DNA from: JAVBKX01 sp031553835
GTDB taxonomy: Bacteria > Bacteroidota > Bacteroidia > Bacteroidales > Azobacteroidaceae
Length of the DNA: 64,000 bases
NCBI GenBank assembly: GCA_031553835.1
Contig: JAVBKX010000016.1
Coordinates: 248,001-312,000 of the forward strand
Direction: 5' to 3'
A program made the translations under genes and the position numbers. Of this stretch, positions 44,261 to 53,323 are shown in pieces (within the stretch, counting starts at the first letter, position 1; each line of letters starts with the position of its first letter). The notes below the pieces were generated by a model that saw nothing but the letters and a program-made list of their open reading frames with translations, ran no database searches and was not told where the DNA came from.

Positions 44261-44268
44261 CAAAGGTA
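44261..44268 (-). promoter_or_regulatory. pflB promoter, -7 box
   Basis: TACCTTTG on the minus strand, 89 bases before pflB, which leaves a leader of about 85 bases. Confidence 0.45.
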
Positions 44269-44385
44269 TAACATATATTTCTAAGCGTTGCCTTTTTGTC
44301 ATGGCCTGACAGCCCATTTTTTGGGAAAGGACATTGAATTGATACAAATTTTGATGAATTGTCATAAAATTGTAACTGAAACGGC

Positions 44386-44414
44386 TTTGTTATTCTTTAT
44401 TTTATTTACTTTTG
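44386..44414 (+). promoter_or_regulatory. focA promoter
   Basis: TTTG at 44386-44389, a 17-base spacer, and TACTTTTG at 44407-44414. Both elements fit the Bacteroidota consensus, although the spacer is short by about two bases. Confidence 0.6.
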
Positions 44415-44459
44415 CGCGCTAAAAATTATCATTTGTTATTTCGTTAAAAAAAATTAAAA

Positions 44460-45242
44460 ATGAATTATAATTCTCCTCATACAATTGCTGCGGCTTTTAT
44501 GGATTCGGCGATTGAAAAAACACAATTACAGACATTGAAATTTATATTGTTGGCATTACTTGGAGGTGTTTTTATCGCTTTCGGAGGATTGCTTACGGTG
44601 GTAGTGGCAGGAGGAATGCCTGAAGTGATGACAACTAATCCCGGTTTGGTTAAATTGGTGGCAGGAATGCTTTTTCCTGTGGGATTGATTATGGTTTCTG
44701 TGGCAGGAGCCGATTTATTTACCAGCGATTGCGCCGGCATGGTTTTTCCCTGGTTTCAAAAACAAATTTCCATGGCTACTCTATTGAAAATATGGTTGTT
44801 GTCTTATCTTTGTAATTTTATCGGGGCACAGTTGGTGGCTTATTTTCTTACATACAAAGTGGGATTGGTTGCCGCCGCGCCATGGAAAGATTACCTTCAT
44901 CATTTGGCGGAAATGAAAACGCATTGCAGTTTTGGTACTGTGTTTTTAAAAGGAATAGGAGCAAATTGGTTAGTCTGTTTGGGAACCTGGATGGGTTTTT
45001 CTGGAAAAGATGTGATTGGTAAGGCCGTTGGTATCTGGATTCCTGTAATGATTTTTGTTACCTTAGGATATGAACACTCGATAGCCAATATGTTTTTTAT
45101 TCCGGCTGCTATTTATTCCGGCGCTGATATTACCTGGGGTTCTTTTATTTTAGATAATTTGCTTCCGGCTACTTTAGGAAATATTGTCGGAGGCGCCGGT
45201 TTTGTCGGTTGTTTATATTGGTATGTTTATTTGAGAAAGTGA
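44460..45242 (+). CDS. focA: Formate/nitrite transporter family channel
   Basis: The 260-residue protein has six transmembrane segments and the FNT fold: FILLALLGGVFIAFGG (TM1), VAGMLFPVGLIMVSVAGADLFTSD (TM2), the pore-lining FTSDCAGM motif, and GKAVGIWIPVMIFVTLGYEHSIANMFFIP with the conserved pore His (about residue 205). It lets formate cross the inner membrane. It is divergent from pflB and presumably exports its product. Confidence 0.93.
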   Translation: MNYNSPHTIAAAFMDSAIEKTQLQTLKFILLALLGGVFIAFGGLLTVVVAGGMPEVMTTNPGLVKLVAGMLFPVGLIMVSVAGADLFTSDCAGMVFPWFQKQISMATLLKIWLLSYLCNFIGAQLVAYFLTYKVGLVAAAPWKDYLHHLAEMKTHCSFGTVFLKGIGANWLVCLGTWMGFSGKDVIGKAVGIWIPVMIFVTLGYEHSIANMFFIPAAIYSGADITWGSFILDNLLPATLGNIVGGAGFVGCLYWYVYLRK

Positions 45243-45269
45243 AGTGATAACATGTGAATTTGGTTAAAT

Positions 45270-48200
45270 TTATTGTCCTTCAAGTGATTTGATAAACTCT
45301 TTGGGCTGCATTCCGAATTGTTTATGAAAACATTTTGAAAAATAAGACGGGCTGCTAAATCCTACGATGTAACAAATTTCATTGATGCGGTATTCGCCCT
45401 GGATCATTAATTGCGCCGCTTTTTTGAGCTTGATTACCCGGATATAGTCGTTGGGAACCATTCCGGATAGACCTTTAACTTTACGTTGTAGGTTTGATTG
45501 GCTCATAGACAGTGAATTCGCTAATTTTTCGATTGAAAACATTTCATCTGTCAGATTATGTTCTATTTTCTCATTTAGCCGGGCCAGAAATTCTTCATCT
45601 TTTTTATCACGTGCAATGGCCCCGTATGGAATTACAGGTGAAGTAGAAAACCGCTCCATAATTCTGTTTCGGTTTTCAATCAGGCTTGCAATCTGAGCTT
45701 TCAGGTAAGCAACGGAAAATGGTTTTTCAATATAACTGTCAGCACCAACTTCCAGTCCTTCGACTTTTGTTTGGATGTTGGTTTTTGCGGATAATAAAAT
45801 CAATGGAATATGGCAGAACTGTTCGCTTTGTTTTACAGACTTAGCCAATTCTAATCCATCCATCACCGGCATTACAATATCACTTATTATAATGTCAATT
45901 GGTTTATTTTCAAGTATATGAATGGCTTCTTGTCCATGTTTCGCTGAGGATACCTGATATTCGGAGTCTAAATTTTGGGTAAGGAATGCCTTTAATTCTG
46001 CACTATCTTCCACAATCAGGAGATGGTACTTAGCATCTTCTTTGCCTTCTTTTGTATTCATTATTTCTCCAGATGAGTTTTCTGTTATATCATTAGATAT
46101 TTCTGAAATCCGATTATGCAGCGATGCTTCTTTTGATTCCGGGATATGTATCAAAAAGCAGGCACCGGATGGTTGAACTGTTTTTAGATTGATTGTTCCT
46201 CCATGATGTTCCACTAATTGTCTTACCAATGCCAATCCGATACCAGTACCATTTTTCCGACTGATGGTATCTTCATTTTCAATTTGGAAAAATGGTTCGA
46301 AAATTTTTGATTTAAATTTCTCCGGAATACCTATGCCATCATCCTGGATAATGATTTCTATGTATGGATGGGAGTTTTTTAAGTGTTCTGATAATGTAAT
46401 GTCAATTTTTCTTTGGGCGAATTTTAAGCCGTTGGTCAGCAAATTACTGACAATCTTAGTGAGAGCTTCTTTATCTAAATTGGCCATTAAAACATGAGAA
46501 GGAAGATGCAACTCTAAGTGAATGTTTTTTTGTTGGGCAGTTGTTTTAAATCTGAAACAAATATTGGAAAGTAATTCGTTTACATTTTCTTTTGCAAACG
46601 ATAAAGGATATGCATTGGTTTCAATTTTCCGGAAATCCAGTAGTTGATTAATCAAATCTAATAACCGGTCGGTATTTTTTTCAATAATGGATAGGTTTTC
46701 TTTTGTCTCAGGTTTTCCATCACCGGAATCAAGTATGCATTCCAGCGGCGCTTTTATTAAGCTGACCGGGGTTCTGATTTCGTGGGCGATATTGGTAAAA
46801 AAATTGATTTTAGAATCGTACATTTCTTTTTCTTTTTCCAAATTTAGCTCTTCTATGCGTTGCATTTGCTTTTTCTTGTCTTTTTGAATATAAAAATGAA
46901 TCATAAAATAAAGTCCTGCAAAGATGAAAATGGTATAAAAGATATATGCCAGATTGCTTTTCCAAAAGGGGGGGAGAATGGTAATTTCGATAGACTGGTT
47001 GCACCTATTCCAGGCATCATCATTGTTACTCCCTTTCACCCTGAAGATGTATTTTCCGGGAGGAAGGTTGAAAAATGAAATGTTTCTTTGTTTTCCGATA
47101 TTAATCCATTTCGAATTCAGATTTTCCATCAAATAGGCATATTTGTTCTTATCCTGAGCTTGGAAACTCAGACCAATAAAATGGATGGAAAAAGAAGCCT
47201 GGTTATGTTTGAGTGTTATTGGCTTTGAAAAATCAATTTTTTGAGGTTGATCGTCATTTAAAACTTCCATTTGGGTAATGATGACCGGCATAGAAAATGG
47301 GGTTTCTTTCAACTGATCGGGATTAAATGCATTAAACCCGTTAATTCCTCCAAAGTAAAAAATACCATTTTTAGCTTTGTAACTTGATTTATAATTAAAT
47401 TGGTTGCTTTGCAATCCGTCTTCTTTAGTGTATGTTTTGATTTGCATTGTATGGAGATCTACCTTTGAAATACCCTTAGTGGTACTCACCCATAGATTCC
47501 CGTACTGATCATCCAGAATGCCATATACAACGTCATTAGGAAGTCCGTTGCGAGAGTCGAAGGTTGAAAAATTGTCTGTGTCATAATTGTATTTGCTGAA
47601 TCCTCCGCCTTCGGTGCCGAACCACAAACGTTGTTTGTCATCGGTTAGAATAGATATTACTTTATCAAAACAGATGGATGTTTTATCATTCGGCCGGTTC
47701 CGGTAATTTTTCCATTTTCCTATTTTAGGATGATAGCGGAAAATTCCGTTGCCGTAAGAAGCTACCCAAAGATCTCCCTGATAATCTTCTTTGATGTCAT
47801 GTACAAATTGAGAAACTTCTTTTATCCGGATAAACTTATCGGATGCAGGATTATATTTATTTAAGCCGAAAGGGGTTCCTACGTAAATTTCTTTTTGGGA
47901 TGTACGGTATATCGCAAAGATACAATTATCATTGATGGTGGTCGAATCATTTTTATTGTACGAGTAATTTTTGAAAATATTGGTCTTTAGATTCAGGACA
48001 TCTATCCCCCGGGAAAATGTTCCAATCCAAAGCTGGTCTTCGTCCAACACTACAGAGTGAATGTTGTGATAACTCAAACTATTCTTATTTGGTTGAGGCA
48101 AATAAGTGTTAAATTCTTTTGTCTGCGTGTTGAAATAATTCAAACCTCCGTCTTCAGTAGCAATCCAAAGATTACCATTGGTGTCTTCGCAAAATTGGCT

Positions 48201-49283
48201 GATGGCTTTCCCGGATAATGAATTTGGATATAGACTTGGATAATAATGCTCAAAGACCCGGCTATTGGGCGAGAGGTAATTGACGCCGCCAAAGAAAGTC
48301 CCAAACCAAAATCCACCTTCCGTATCTTTGAAAATCGAATATACATTTTGGTCGCTCAGACTATTCGTATCTTTCGGTTTATCTAAGCGAACGCATTTCT
48401 TTGTTTTTTTGTCGAAAGAATAAAGTCCGTCATCGGCTCCGATAAACAATTTGGATTTTTCGTACTCATAAATGCTCCGGATATGGGTAATATAAGGTTG
48501 TTGGTGTTGATCAAAATAAAAGTTAAATTTATGAGTCGATTTATTCAAACAGGCAAGTCCCGATGACCAGGTGCCGACCCATAGTTCACCATCCGAATCT
48601 TCATAAATACTGAGAATGTCGTTTTCTTCGAATTCTTCTTTTTCAGAATGTGTTTTTATTGAGATAAAACTGTTGGTCTCCCTGTTGTATTTTGTTAAGT
48701 TTTCGCGAGAGCCAATCCATATACCGCCTGACTTATCTTTGAATATTTTCCAGATAATAGAAACATCAAGTTGTGGTATATGTTCTAACACATTTTGTTT
48801 GATGTTGTAACAAAAAAGCCCTTCATAGTAAGTCCCAATCCAGATAATACTGTCATTTTCCGCGCAGATAGTAGTAACGGTCGATTGAATGTATTTTCCT
48901 TCTTTTGTTGTTTTTCTAAAAGGGGTAAATTGTTCGGAATCATAATGATAAATATAAAGCTGATGATCCGTTGCAACCCATAAATTATCGTCAATATCCT
49001 GGTAGATATCATAGATGAAATTATTACCGATAGAGTGTGTATCTTCGGGATTATTCTTAAATATTTTGAATTCATTTCCATCAAAACGATTTAGTCCGTC
49101 TTTTGTCCCAAACCACATAAAACCCAACCGGTCTTGAAATATGGCCCTCACAGTATTTTCTGACAGACCATTATCAACCTTATACTTTTTAAATGTAAAA
49201 GGCAGTGCCTGAATAGAAAATAGAGTTCCGATTATTAAAAGAATAAGCCGGTAAGAAATAAAACACAGTTGGGCATTATGCAT
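45270..49283 (-). CDS. Hybrid two-component regulator (HTCS) of the methyltransferase/SusCD locus
   Basis: The 1337-residue protein is a full one-polypeptide HTCS. After a signal/TM start (about 1-24), a sensor with about a dozen propeller repeats (for example DRLGFMWFGTKDGLNRFDG, GELWVGTWSSGLACLN) reaches the Y_Y_Y domain and a TM segment (about 780-800). Then come HisKA (FFTNIAHEIRTPVSLIKAPLE, phospho-His), HATPase (GTGIGLALVRQLVEHHGG), a receiver domain (IIISDIVMPVMDG, phospho-Asp) and an AraC-type DNA-binding domain (SLSMSQSNLQRKVK ... FSSPSYFSKCFHKQFG). Such proteins sense an oligosaccharide in the periplasm and switch on the matching PUL. It is the last gene of the minus-strand operon with the transporter and methyltransferases (11-base gap), tying that operon to glycan sensing. 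Confidence 0.95.
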   Translation of the reverse strand: MHNAQLCFISYRLILLIIGTLFSIQALPFTFKKYKVDNGLSENTVRAIFQDRLGFMWFGTKDGLNRFDGNEFKIFKNNPEDTHSIGNNFIYDIYQDIDDNLWVATDHQLYIYHYDSEQFTPFRKTTKEGKYIQSTVTTICAENDSIIWIGTYYEGLFCYNIKQNVLEHIPQLDVSIIWKIFKDKSGGIWIGSRENLTKYNRETNSFISIKTHSEKEEFEENDILSIYEDSDGELWVGTWSSGLACLNKSTHKFNFYFDQHQQPYITHIRSIYEYEKSKLFIGADDGLYSFDKKTKKCVRLDKPKDTNSLSDQNVYSIFKDTEGGFWFGTFFGGVNYLSPNSRVFEHYYPSLYPNSLSGKAISQFCEDTNGNLWIATEDGGLNYFNTQTKEFNTYLPQPNKNSLSYHNIHSVVLDEDQLWIGTFSRGIDVLNLKTNIFKNYSYNKNDSTTINDNCIFAIYRTSQKEIYVGTPFGLNKYNPASDKFIRIKEVSQFVHDIKEDYQGDLWVASYGNGIFRYHPKIGKWKNYRNRPNDKTSICFDKVISILTDDKQRLWFGTEGGGFSKYNYDTDNFSTFDSRNGLPNDVVYGILDDQYGNLWVSTTKGISKVDLHTMQIKTYTKEDGLQSNQFNYKSSYKAKNGIFYFGGINGFNAFNPDQLKETPFSMPVIITQMEVLNDDQPQKIDFSKPITLKHNQASFSIHFIGLSFQAQDKNKYAYLMENLNSKWINIGKQRNISFFNLPPGKYIFRVKGSNNDDAWNRCNQSIEITILPPFWKSNLAYIFYTIFIFAGLYFMIHFYIQKDKKKQMQRIEELNLEKEKEMYDSKINFFTNIAHEIRTPVSLIKAPLECILDSGDGKPETKENLSIIEKNTDRLLDLINQLLDFRKIETNAYPLSFAKENVNELLSNICFRFKTTAQQKNIHLELHLPSHVLMANLDKEALTKIVSNLLTNGLKFAQRKIDITLSEHLKNSHPYIEIIIQDDGIGIPEKFKSKIFEPFFQIENEDTISRKNGTGIGLALVRQLVEHHGGTINLKTVQPSGACFLIHIPESKEASLHNRISEISNDITENSSGEIMNTKEGKEDAKYHLLIVEDSAELKAFLTQNLDSEYQVSSAKHGQEAIHILENKPIDIIISDIVMPVMDGLELAKSVKQSEQFCHIPLILLSAKTNIQTKVEGLEVGADSYIEKPFSVAYLKAQIASLIENRNRIMERFSTSPVIPYGAIARDKKDEEFLARLNEKIEHNLTDEMFSIEKLANSLSMSQSNLQRKVKGLSGMVPNDYIRVIKLKKAAQLMIQGEYRINEICYIVGFSSPSYFSKCFHKQFGMQPKEFIKSLEGQ

Positions 49284-49294
49284 TGATCTTATTT

Positions 49295-50449
49295 CTAATT
49301 TTTAATGCGATATGACAGGATGAACAAATAAAGGAAGCAAAGGAAGAGGATTGATAAGCCTGCTTCTTGTCCATAATGATCCGATATGATTCCCATAATC
49401 GGAGGGAGTAAAGCGCCTCCGGATACACCCATAATAAGCAGTGCGGAAACCTCATTCCCTTGATCAGGAGCATGCTGCAATGCTTTAGCATAGATAATGG
49501 AAAAAACATTAGCGCACATCAGTCCTAAAATTCCTGACAATACAAACAAAGATACCGGATTGTAAACAAGGATCATAGCCAATAATATGATAATTCCGGC
49601 CGCCATCGTACAGGCCAATATTTTGAAAGATGGTATTTTAGCTAATATAAAAGCACCTGCAAATGCGCCTAAAGCCCGGCACGCAAAATAAACACTTACC
49701 CCCAGTCCTGCTTGTGATAATGGTATTCCGGTTTTATGCATGATGATTTTAGGTATGGAGGTATTTAAGCCAACATCAATTCCGACAATCAGAAGAATGC
49801 CCAGGAATAACAGTATGATGTGTGAATCTTTAAATAATTGCAGGGTCGATAAAAATGTTGTATTCGATTCTTCCTTTTGTTCCCGGGAAGGAATGGTACA
49901 TAGCATCCAAACTCCTGCCAATAAGGTAGTAACTCCAAACACAAGGAAGGTCAGTTTCCAGTTTCCCCAATAAATAGTTGCGGCGCTTGCAATGACCGGA
50001 CCCAAAAAGGAAGAAACCGCCTTGATGAATTGCCCTAATGTTAATACACTGGTTACACGATTGGAGGGTACTATATAGGCTACCATCGGATTGAGTGAAA
50101 CTTGCAGGATGGTGTTGCCGATTCCCAATAACATGAAAGAGAAAAGTACATATTCGTATTTGTATATGAATAGAGGAATAAGCATTGCTGCCACAGTAAT
50201 TGTAAAAGCAATTAGTACAGTGTTTCTCCTGCCGATTTTTCCCATTAAGATGCCGGTGAGAATTGAGCATAATGCAAACCACAGGAATAATCCCATGGGT
50301 ATCAGATTCGACACTGTGTCGCTGAGCGAAAAATCAGCTTTAATATAATTAGTGGCGATCCCTACAAGATCGGCAAACCCCATAATAAAGAACCCGAACA
50401 TAATCGGGTAAATGATCTGCTGCTTTGTTTTATTCTGTGAATTTTCCAT
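49295..50449 (-). CDS. FucP-like MFS sugar transporter
   Basis: The 384-residue protein has about 12 transmembrane segments. It resembles the FucP/GluP branch of the major facilitator superfamily (YPIMFGFFIMGFADLVGIATNYIKADF, GIGNTILQVSLNPMVAYIVP with the NP motif, MGVSGGALLPPIMGIISDHYG). Members import monosaccharides with protons. It lies 16 bases after the UroD-like gene and 11 bases before the HTCS. It would bring the sugar or methylated compound into the cytoplasm where the methyltransferases act. Confidence 0.87.
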   Translation of the reverse strand: MENSQNKTKQQIIYPIMFGFFIMGFADLVGIATNYIKADFSLSDTVSNLIPMGLFLWFALCSILTGILMGKIGRRNTVLIAFTITVAAMLIPLFIYKYEYVLFSFMLLGIGNTILQVSLNPMVAYIVPSNRVTSVLTLGQFIKAVSSFLGPVIASAATIYWGNWKLTFLVFGVTTLLAGVWMLCTIPSREQKEESNTTFLSTLQLFKDSHIILLFLGILLIVGIDVGLNTSIPKIIMHKTGIPLSQAGLGVSVYFACRALGAFAGAFILAKIPSFKILACTMAAGIIILLAMILVYNPVSLFVLSGILGLMCANVFSIIYAKALQHAPDQGNEVSALLIMGVSGGALLPPIMGIISDHYGQEAGLSILFLCFLYLFILSYRIKN

Positions 50450-50465
50450 ATCGTTCCTCCATTAC

Positions 50466-51533
50466 TTACTCTCCTCTTTCCAATTCCCTGATTTTCTGCA
50501 CGGCAGCAATCATCGCCATAAAACCATCGACCGACATATAGTCGGGTATCGAATTCCCGGAGCCTAATGCATATCCTTTGGTCATTTTTCTGAATTCGGT
50601 TCCTTCCCGTAATACTTTTTCATAGACAACATCATACGGATTAAGGATTAATTCATTCATGTCAAAACCACCAAAAAGGCCAATGCGGTCATTGTATTTT
50701 TCAATCCAAACTTTGAATGGCGCTATTTGGTCTTCATTAGAATGTTTTGCATCAATCCCATTGGTCAAAATATCGTCCATGATAGTGAAAATATTACCGC
50801 AACTATGCAGCAAAAATTTTTTACCCTTATTGTGCGCGATATCAATGACTCTTTTGTGTTGGGGTAAAATATATTTTCGTATGGTTTCAGGATCTAACAT
50901 GGTCCCCGTACGATATCCCAAATCATCTCCCATGCGATAAAAAACGAAGATGTCGGAATAACGTTCGGTCATCTGGTTCCACAATATTACAAATAAATCA
51001 CCGATTTTAGCAAACAAATCCCTGAATAAATCAGGATCGATGAATTGTAACATACATAGACTTTCAAAACCAACCAAATCTTGTGCTGTTTCAAATATAC
51101 CATATCCACATCCTCCGTATGCTTTCATTCCCTGAGGCATCACCCGCCGGATGGCTTCGAGGTGTGGGGTATATGTTTTCCAAAATAGAGCAGGGATTTC
51201 TTCAAAAGGATAATGTTCAAAGTCGACCCGTGTCTGGATGGGTCCGGTGCCCCCCATAATGGCTCCGTGTCCGGGCAAAATGGGACAAATTCCGGCTTCA
51301 AAAGAAAAGGCATCGTATGTACAGTCTTTCCAGAATCCGGTAACAATCCGGTAGTATTCTATTAACTCCTCCAGGTTTTGTTCATCCGGAGAAAGGGTTT
51401 GTCCCAATACTTTTTCAATGAAAGGGCGATCGATATTGTGTTCATACAGGGGTAAATATTTGGGTTTCCGGTTATACAGTACCTCTAAAATATTATCGCT
51501 GTCGGGTTGGAAATTTTTTTGAAATGGATACAT
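50466..51533 (-). CDS. UroD-family putative methyltransferase, altered metal site (paralogue 2)
   Basis: The 355-residue protein has the uroporphyrinogen-decarboxylase/MtaA-type barrel. Two of the three usual zinc ligands are present: His243 and Cys245 (FLLHSCGNIF). The third, normally a Cys in a TGC loop, is replaced (ALGSGNSIPDYMS). This fold is used by corrinoid:thiol methyltransferases and by several substrate-specific corrinoid methyltransferases. With the corrinoid gene two genes upstream, I infer that it transfers a methyl group from an unknown donor. It is not a true HemE: the HemE N-terminal substrate motif is absent and the gene is in a PUL. Confidence 0.75.
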   Translation of the reverse strand: MYPFQKNFQPDSDNILEVLYNRKPKYLPLYEHNIDRPFIEKVLGQTLSPDEQNLEELIEYYRIVTGFWKDCTYDAFSFEAGICPILPGHGAIMGGTGPIQTRVDFEHYPFEEIPALFWKTYTPHLEAIRRVMPQGMKAYGGCGYGIFETAQDLVGFESLCMLQFIDPDLFRDLFAKIGDLFVILWNQMTERYSDIFVFYRMGDDLGYRTGTMLDPETIRKYILPQHKRVIDIAHNKGKKFLLHSCGNIFTIMDDILTNGIDAKHSNEDQIAPFKVWIEKYNDRIGLFGGFDMNELILNPYDVVYEKVLREGTEFRKMTKGYALGSGNSIPDYMSVDGFMAMIAAVQKIRELERGE

Positions 51534-51539
51534 GGGGAG

Positions 51540-51590
51540 AATTAAAAATTAAAAGTTAAAAATTAAAGGTTAAGAATTAAAGGTTAAGAA
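51540..51590. repeat. Short A/T-rich direct repeats between the two UroD-like genes
   Basis: The unit AATTAAAAGTTAA or AATTAAAGGTTAAG repeats about four times in this 50-base gap. This type of tract is common in AT-rich Bacteroidota intergenic DNA. Confidence 0.6.
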
Positions 51591-52660
51591 TTTTGCCTGG
51601 TGATGGGATATATTCCGTATTTTTTGACAGTATCAATCAGGCAATAGACATTTTGCAAAGGGATTCCATCATGTATGCTGTGGTCGGTGGAGATGATATA
51701 ACCGCCTCCCGGTCCTGCGTCGCGAATACATTCAAGCACTTCTTTTTCTACGTCTTTAACATCCGGAGAGCACATGGTGACTTTATTATTGACATTGCCA
51801 ATAGGAGTTATTTTGCCTTGAAAACGTTCTTTGACACGCATTAAATCCATGCCGGCGGCACGTTCCACAGGATGTAATCCTGAGATTCCGATATCGGCCA
51901 AATCATCGAGGATATCCCAGATTCTCCCGTCATTATGCATAATAACAGGTAGTCCGAGCGCTTGGATTCCTTTTACTAATTTGCCAAAATAAGGAATAAA
52001 AAAAGTACGGAAATCATCGGGCGATATTAAAAGTCCGTTTGTGCCTCCCCAATCATCCGATATTTGCACGGCATCGACGCCACCTTCTTTTACAGCTAAT
52101 TTCACGGCCTGGAGCGCCCATTCGAGATACGCCTCATTCATTTCATGTACTATATCCGGATCGGTGTACATGAAAATAGCTAAGTTTTCAAAATCAGTGA
52201 TGTACCACGATAGCATGGTAAATGGGCCTAATAAGCCCAGCAGCATGGCTAAGTTTTCTGTATTGGCAACTTTTGCATCGTGCAAAATGCGGGTACGATA
52301 TGGAGTGTTGACTTCCGGCATCCGGTATTTCTTCCAGCCTTCCCTGTTTTTGACCGGAACATCGATTTGCGCGATGATTGGCCAGCCGTTTTTCCGGTAG
52401 GTGACACCCCATTCGTCCTGAAATATTTCATCAGGTTGGTGTGGCGTTTCTTCAATACCGCAAAATCCGTTGATAGGAGCCCAGATAGTATCAATGCCCA
52501 GTTGAGTTGATAAAATTGCCTGGTCTTTGCCTTCATATAACACTGTATTGTAGCCTAATATTGCTTTTTGAAGTGATAAACTGAACAAATGTTCATGTAT
52601 AGGTATCCTGTCGGGAGTACCCCCTGACAAGGCGGTAAGGAATCGTTCTCGTGAATTCAT
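51584..52660 (-). CDS. UroD-family putative methyltransferase, His-Asp site (paralogue 1)
   Basis: The 358-residue protein shares the same fold (RERFLTALSGGTPDRIPIHEH at the start, LLGPFTMLSW, FFIPYFGKLVKGIQALGLPVIMHNDG). At the zinc site the usual HxC is His242-x-Asp244 and the C-terminal Cys loop reads STDHSIHDG. This suggests a changed metal site or no zinc. UroD-like proteins of this type occur as partners of corrinoid proteins in demethylation of methoxylated or quaternary-amine compounds. It lies 26 bases after the corrinoid protein gene. Confidence 0.75.
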   Translation of the reverse strand: MNSRERFLTALSGGTPDRIPIHEHLFSLSLQKAILGYNTVLYEGKDQAILSTQLGIDTIWAPINGFCGIEETPHQPDEIFQDEWGVTYRKNGWPIIAQIDVPVKNREGWKKYRMPEVNTPYRTRILHDAKVANTENLAMLLGLLGPFTMLSWYITDFENLAIFMYTDPDIVHEMNEAYLEWALQAVKLAVKEGGVDAVQISDDWGGTNGLLISPDDFRTFFIPYFGKLVKGIQALGLPVIMHNDGRIWDILDDLADIGISGLHPVERAAGMDLMRVKERFQGKITPIGNVNNKVTMCSPDVKDVEKEVLECIRDAGPGGGYIISTDHSIHDGIPLQNVYCLIDTVKKYGIYPITRQNS

Positions 52661-52686
52661 GGTGAATAAGGATTAAATTTAAAATA

Positions 52687-53319
52687 TTATGATGCCAGTA
52701 ATGCTTTAGCCACAGCTACAGCAGAATTGGCATTGTCACTGTAGGCATCAGCGCCAATCAGATTGGCAAAATCCTGATTGACAGGAGCGCCGCCAACCAT
52801 TGTTTTTACTTTTCCGTTGAGATCGGAAGCTTTGATGGCATCGATTACTTCTTTCATGTAATTCATCGTAGTGGTAAGAAGGGCCGACATACATACAATA
52901 TCAGCATTGTGTTGACGGACGGCATCGACAAATTGTTCGGATGATACATCTACCCCAATGTTGATAACTTCAAATCCGCATCCTTCAAACATGGAACTGA
53001 CCAGATTTTTTCCGATGTCATGTAAGTCGCCTTTTACAGTTCCGATGACTATGGTTCCAGCCGAATTGTTGGTGTCTCCTTTCAATAATGGCTTCAAAAT
53101 TTCGAGTGAGCCTTTCATAGCTCGGGCGCTCATCAAAAGATTAGGGACAAATGCTTTTCCGGCTTCAAACCGGGCTCCGATTTCTTCCATGCCTTTTACC
53201 ATATAATTGTTGATAATTTCCTGGGCGTCCATGCCTTCTGAAATAAGGGCATTCGTAACCTCTGCCGATTGGTCTAAATTTCCTGATAAAATTGCGTCAT
53301 ACAGTTTTGTTGCTTCCAT
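52687..53319 (-). CDS. Corrinoid protein (MtaC/MtbC-like, B12-binding)
   Basis: The 210-residue protein has the two-part plan of methyl-carrier proteins. The N-terminal four-helix cap (about 1-80: EIINNYMVKGMEEIGARFEAGKAFVPNLLMSARAM) is followed by a Rossmann B12 domain (about 87-210) with the cobalt-binding His100 in GDLHDIGKNLV, SALLTTTM and VGGAPVNQDF. Proteins like this carry a methyl group on cobalamin between a substrate methyltransferase and an acceptor enzyme. It is flanked by three UroD-like proteins in one operon. It has no signal peptide, so it works in the cytoplasm. Confidence 0.93.
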   Translation of the reverse strand: MEATKLYDAILSGNLDQSAEVTNALISEGMDAQEIINNYMVKGMEEIGARFEAGKAFVPNLLMSARAMKGSLEILKPLLKGDTNNSAGTIVIGTVKGDLHDIGKNLVSSMFEGCGFEVINIGVDVSSEQFVDAVRQHNADIVCMSALLTTTMNYMKEVIDAIKASDLNGKVKTMVGGAPVNQDFANLIGADAYSDNANSAVAVAKALLAS

Positions 53320-53323
53320 GTGC

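Larger units (their letters stand above)
44172..44459. other. Divergent control region of pflB and focA
   Basis: The region holds two -7 boxes, one for each side (minus strand TACCTTTG at 44261-44268, plus strand TACTTTTG at 44407-44414). No other gene or strong hairpin is seen. Confidence 0.55.
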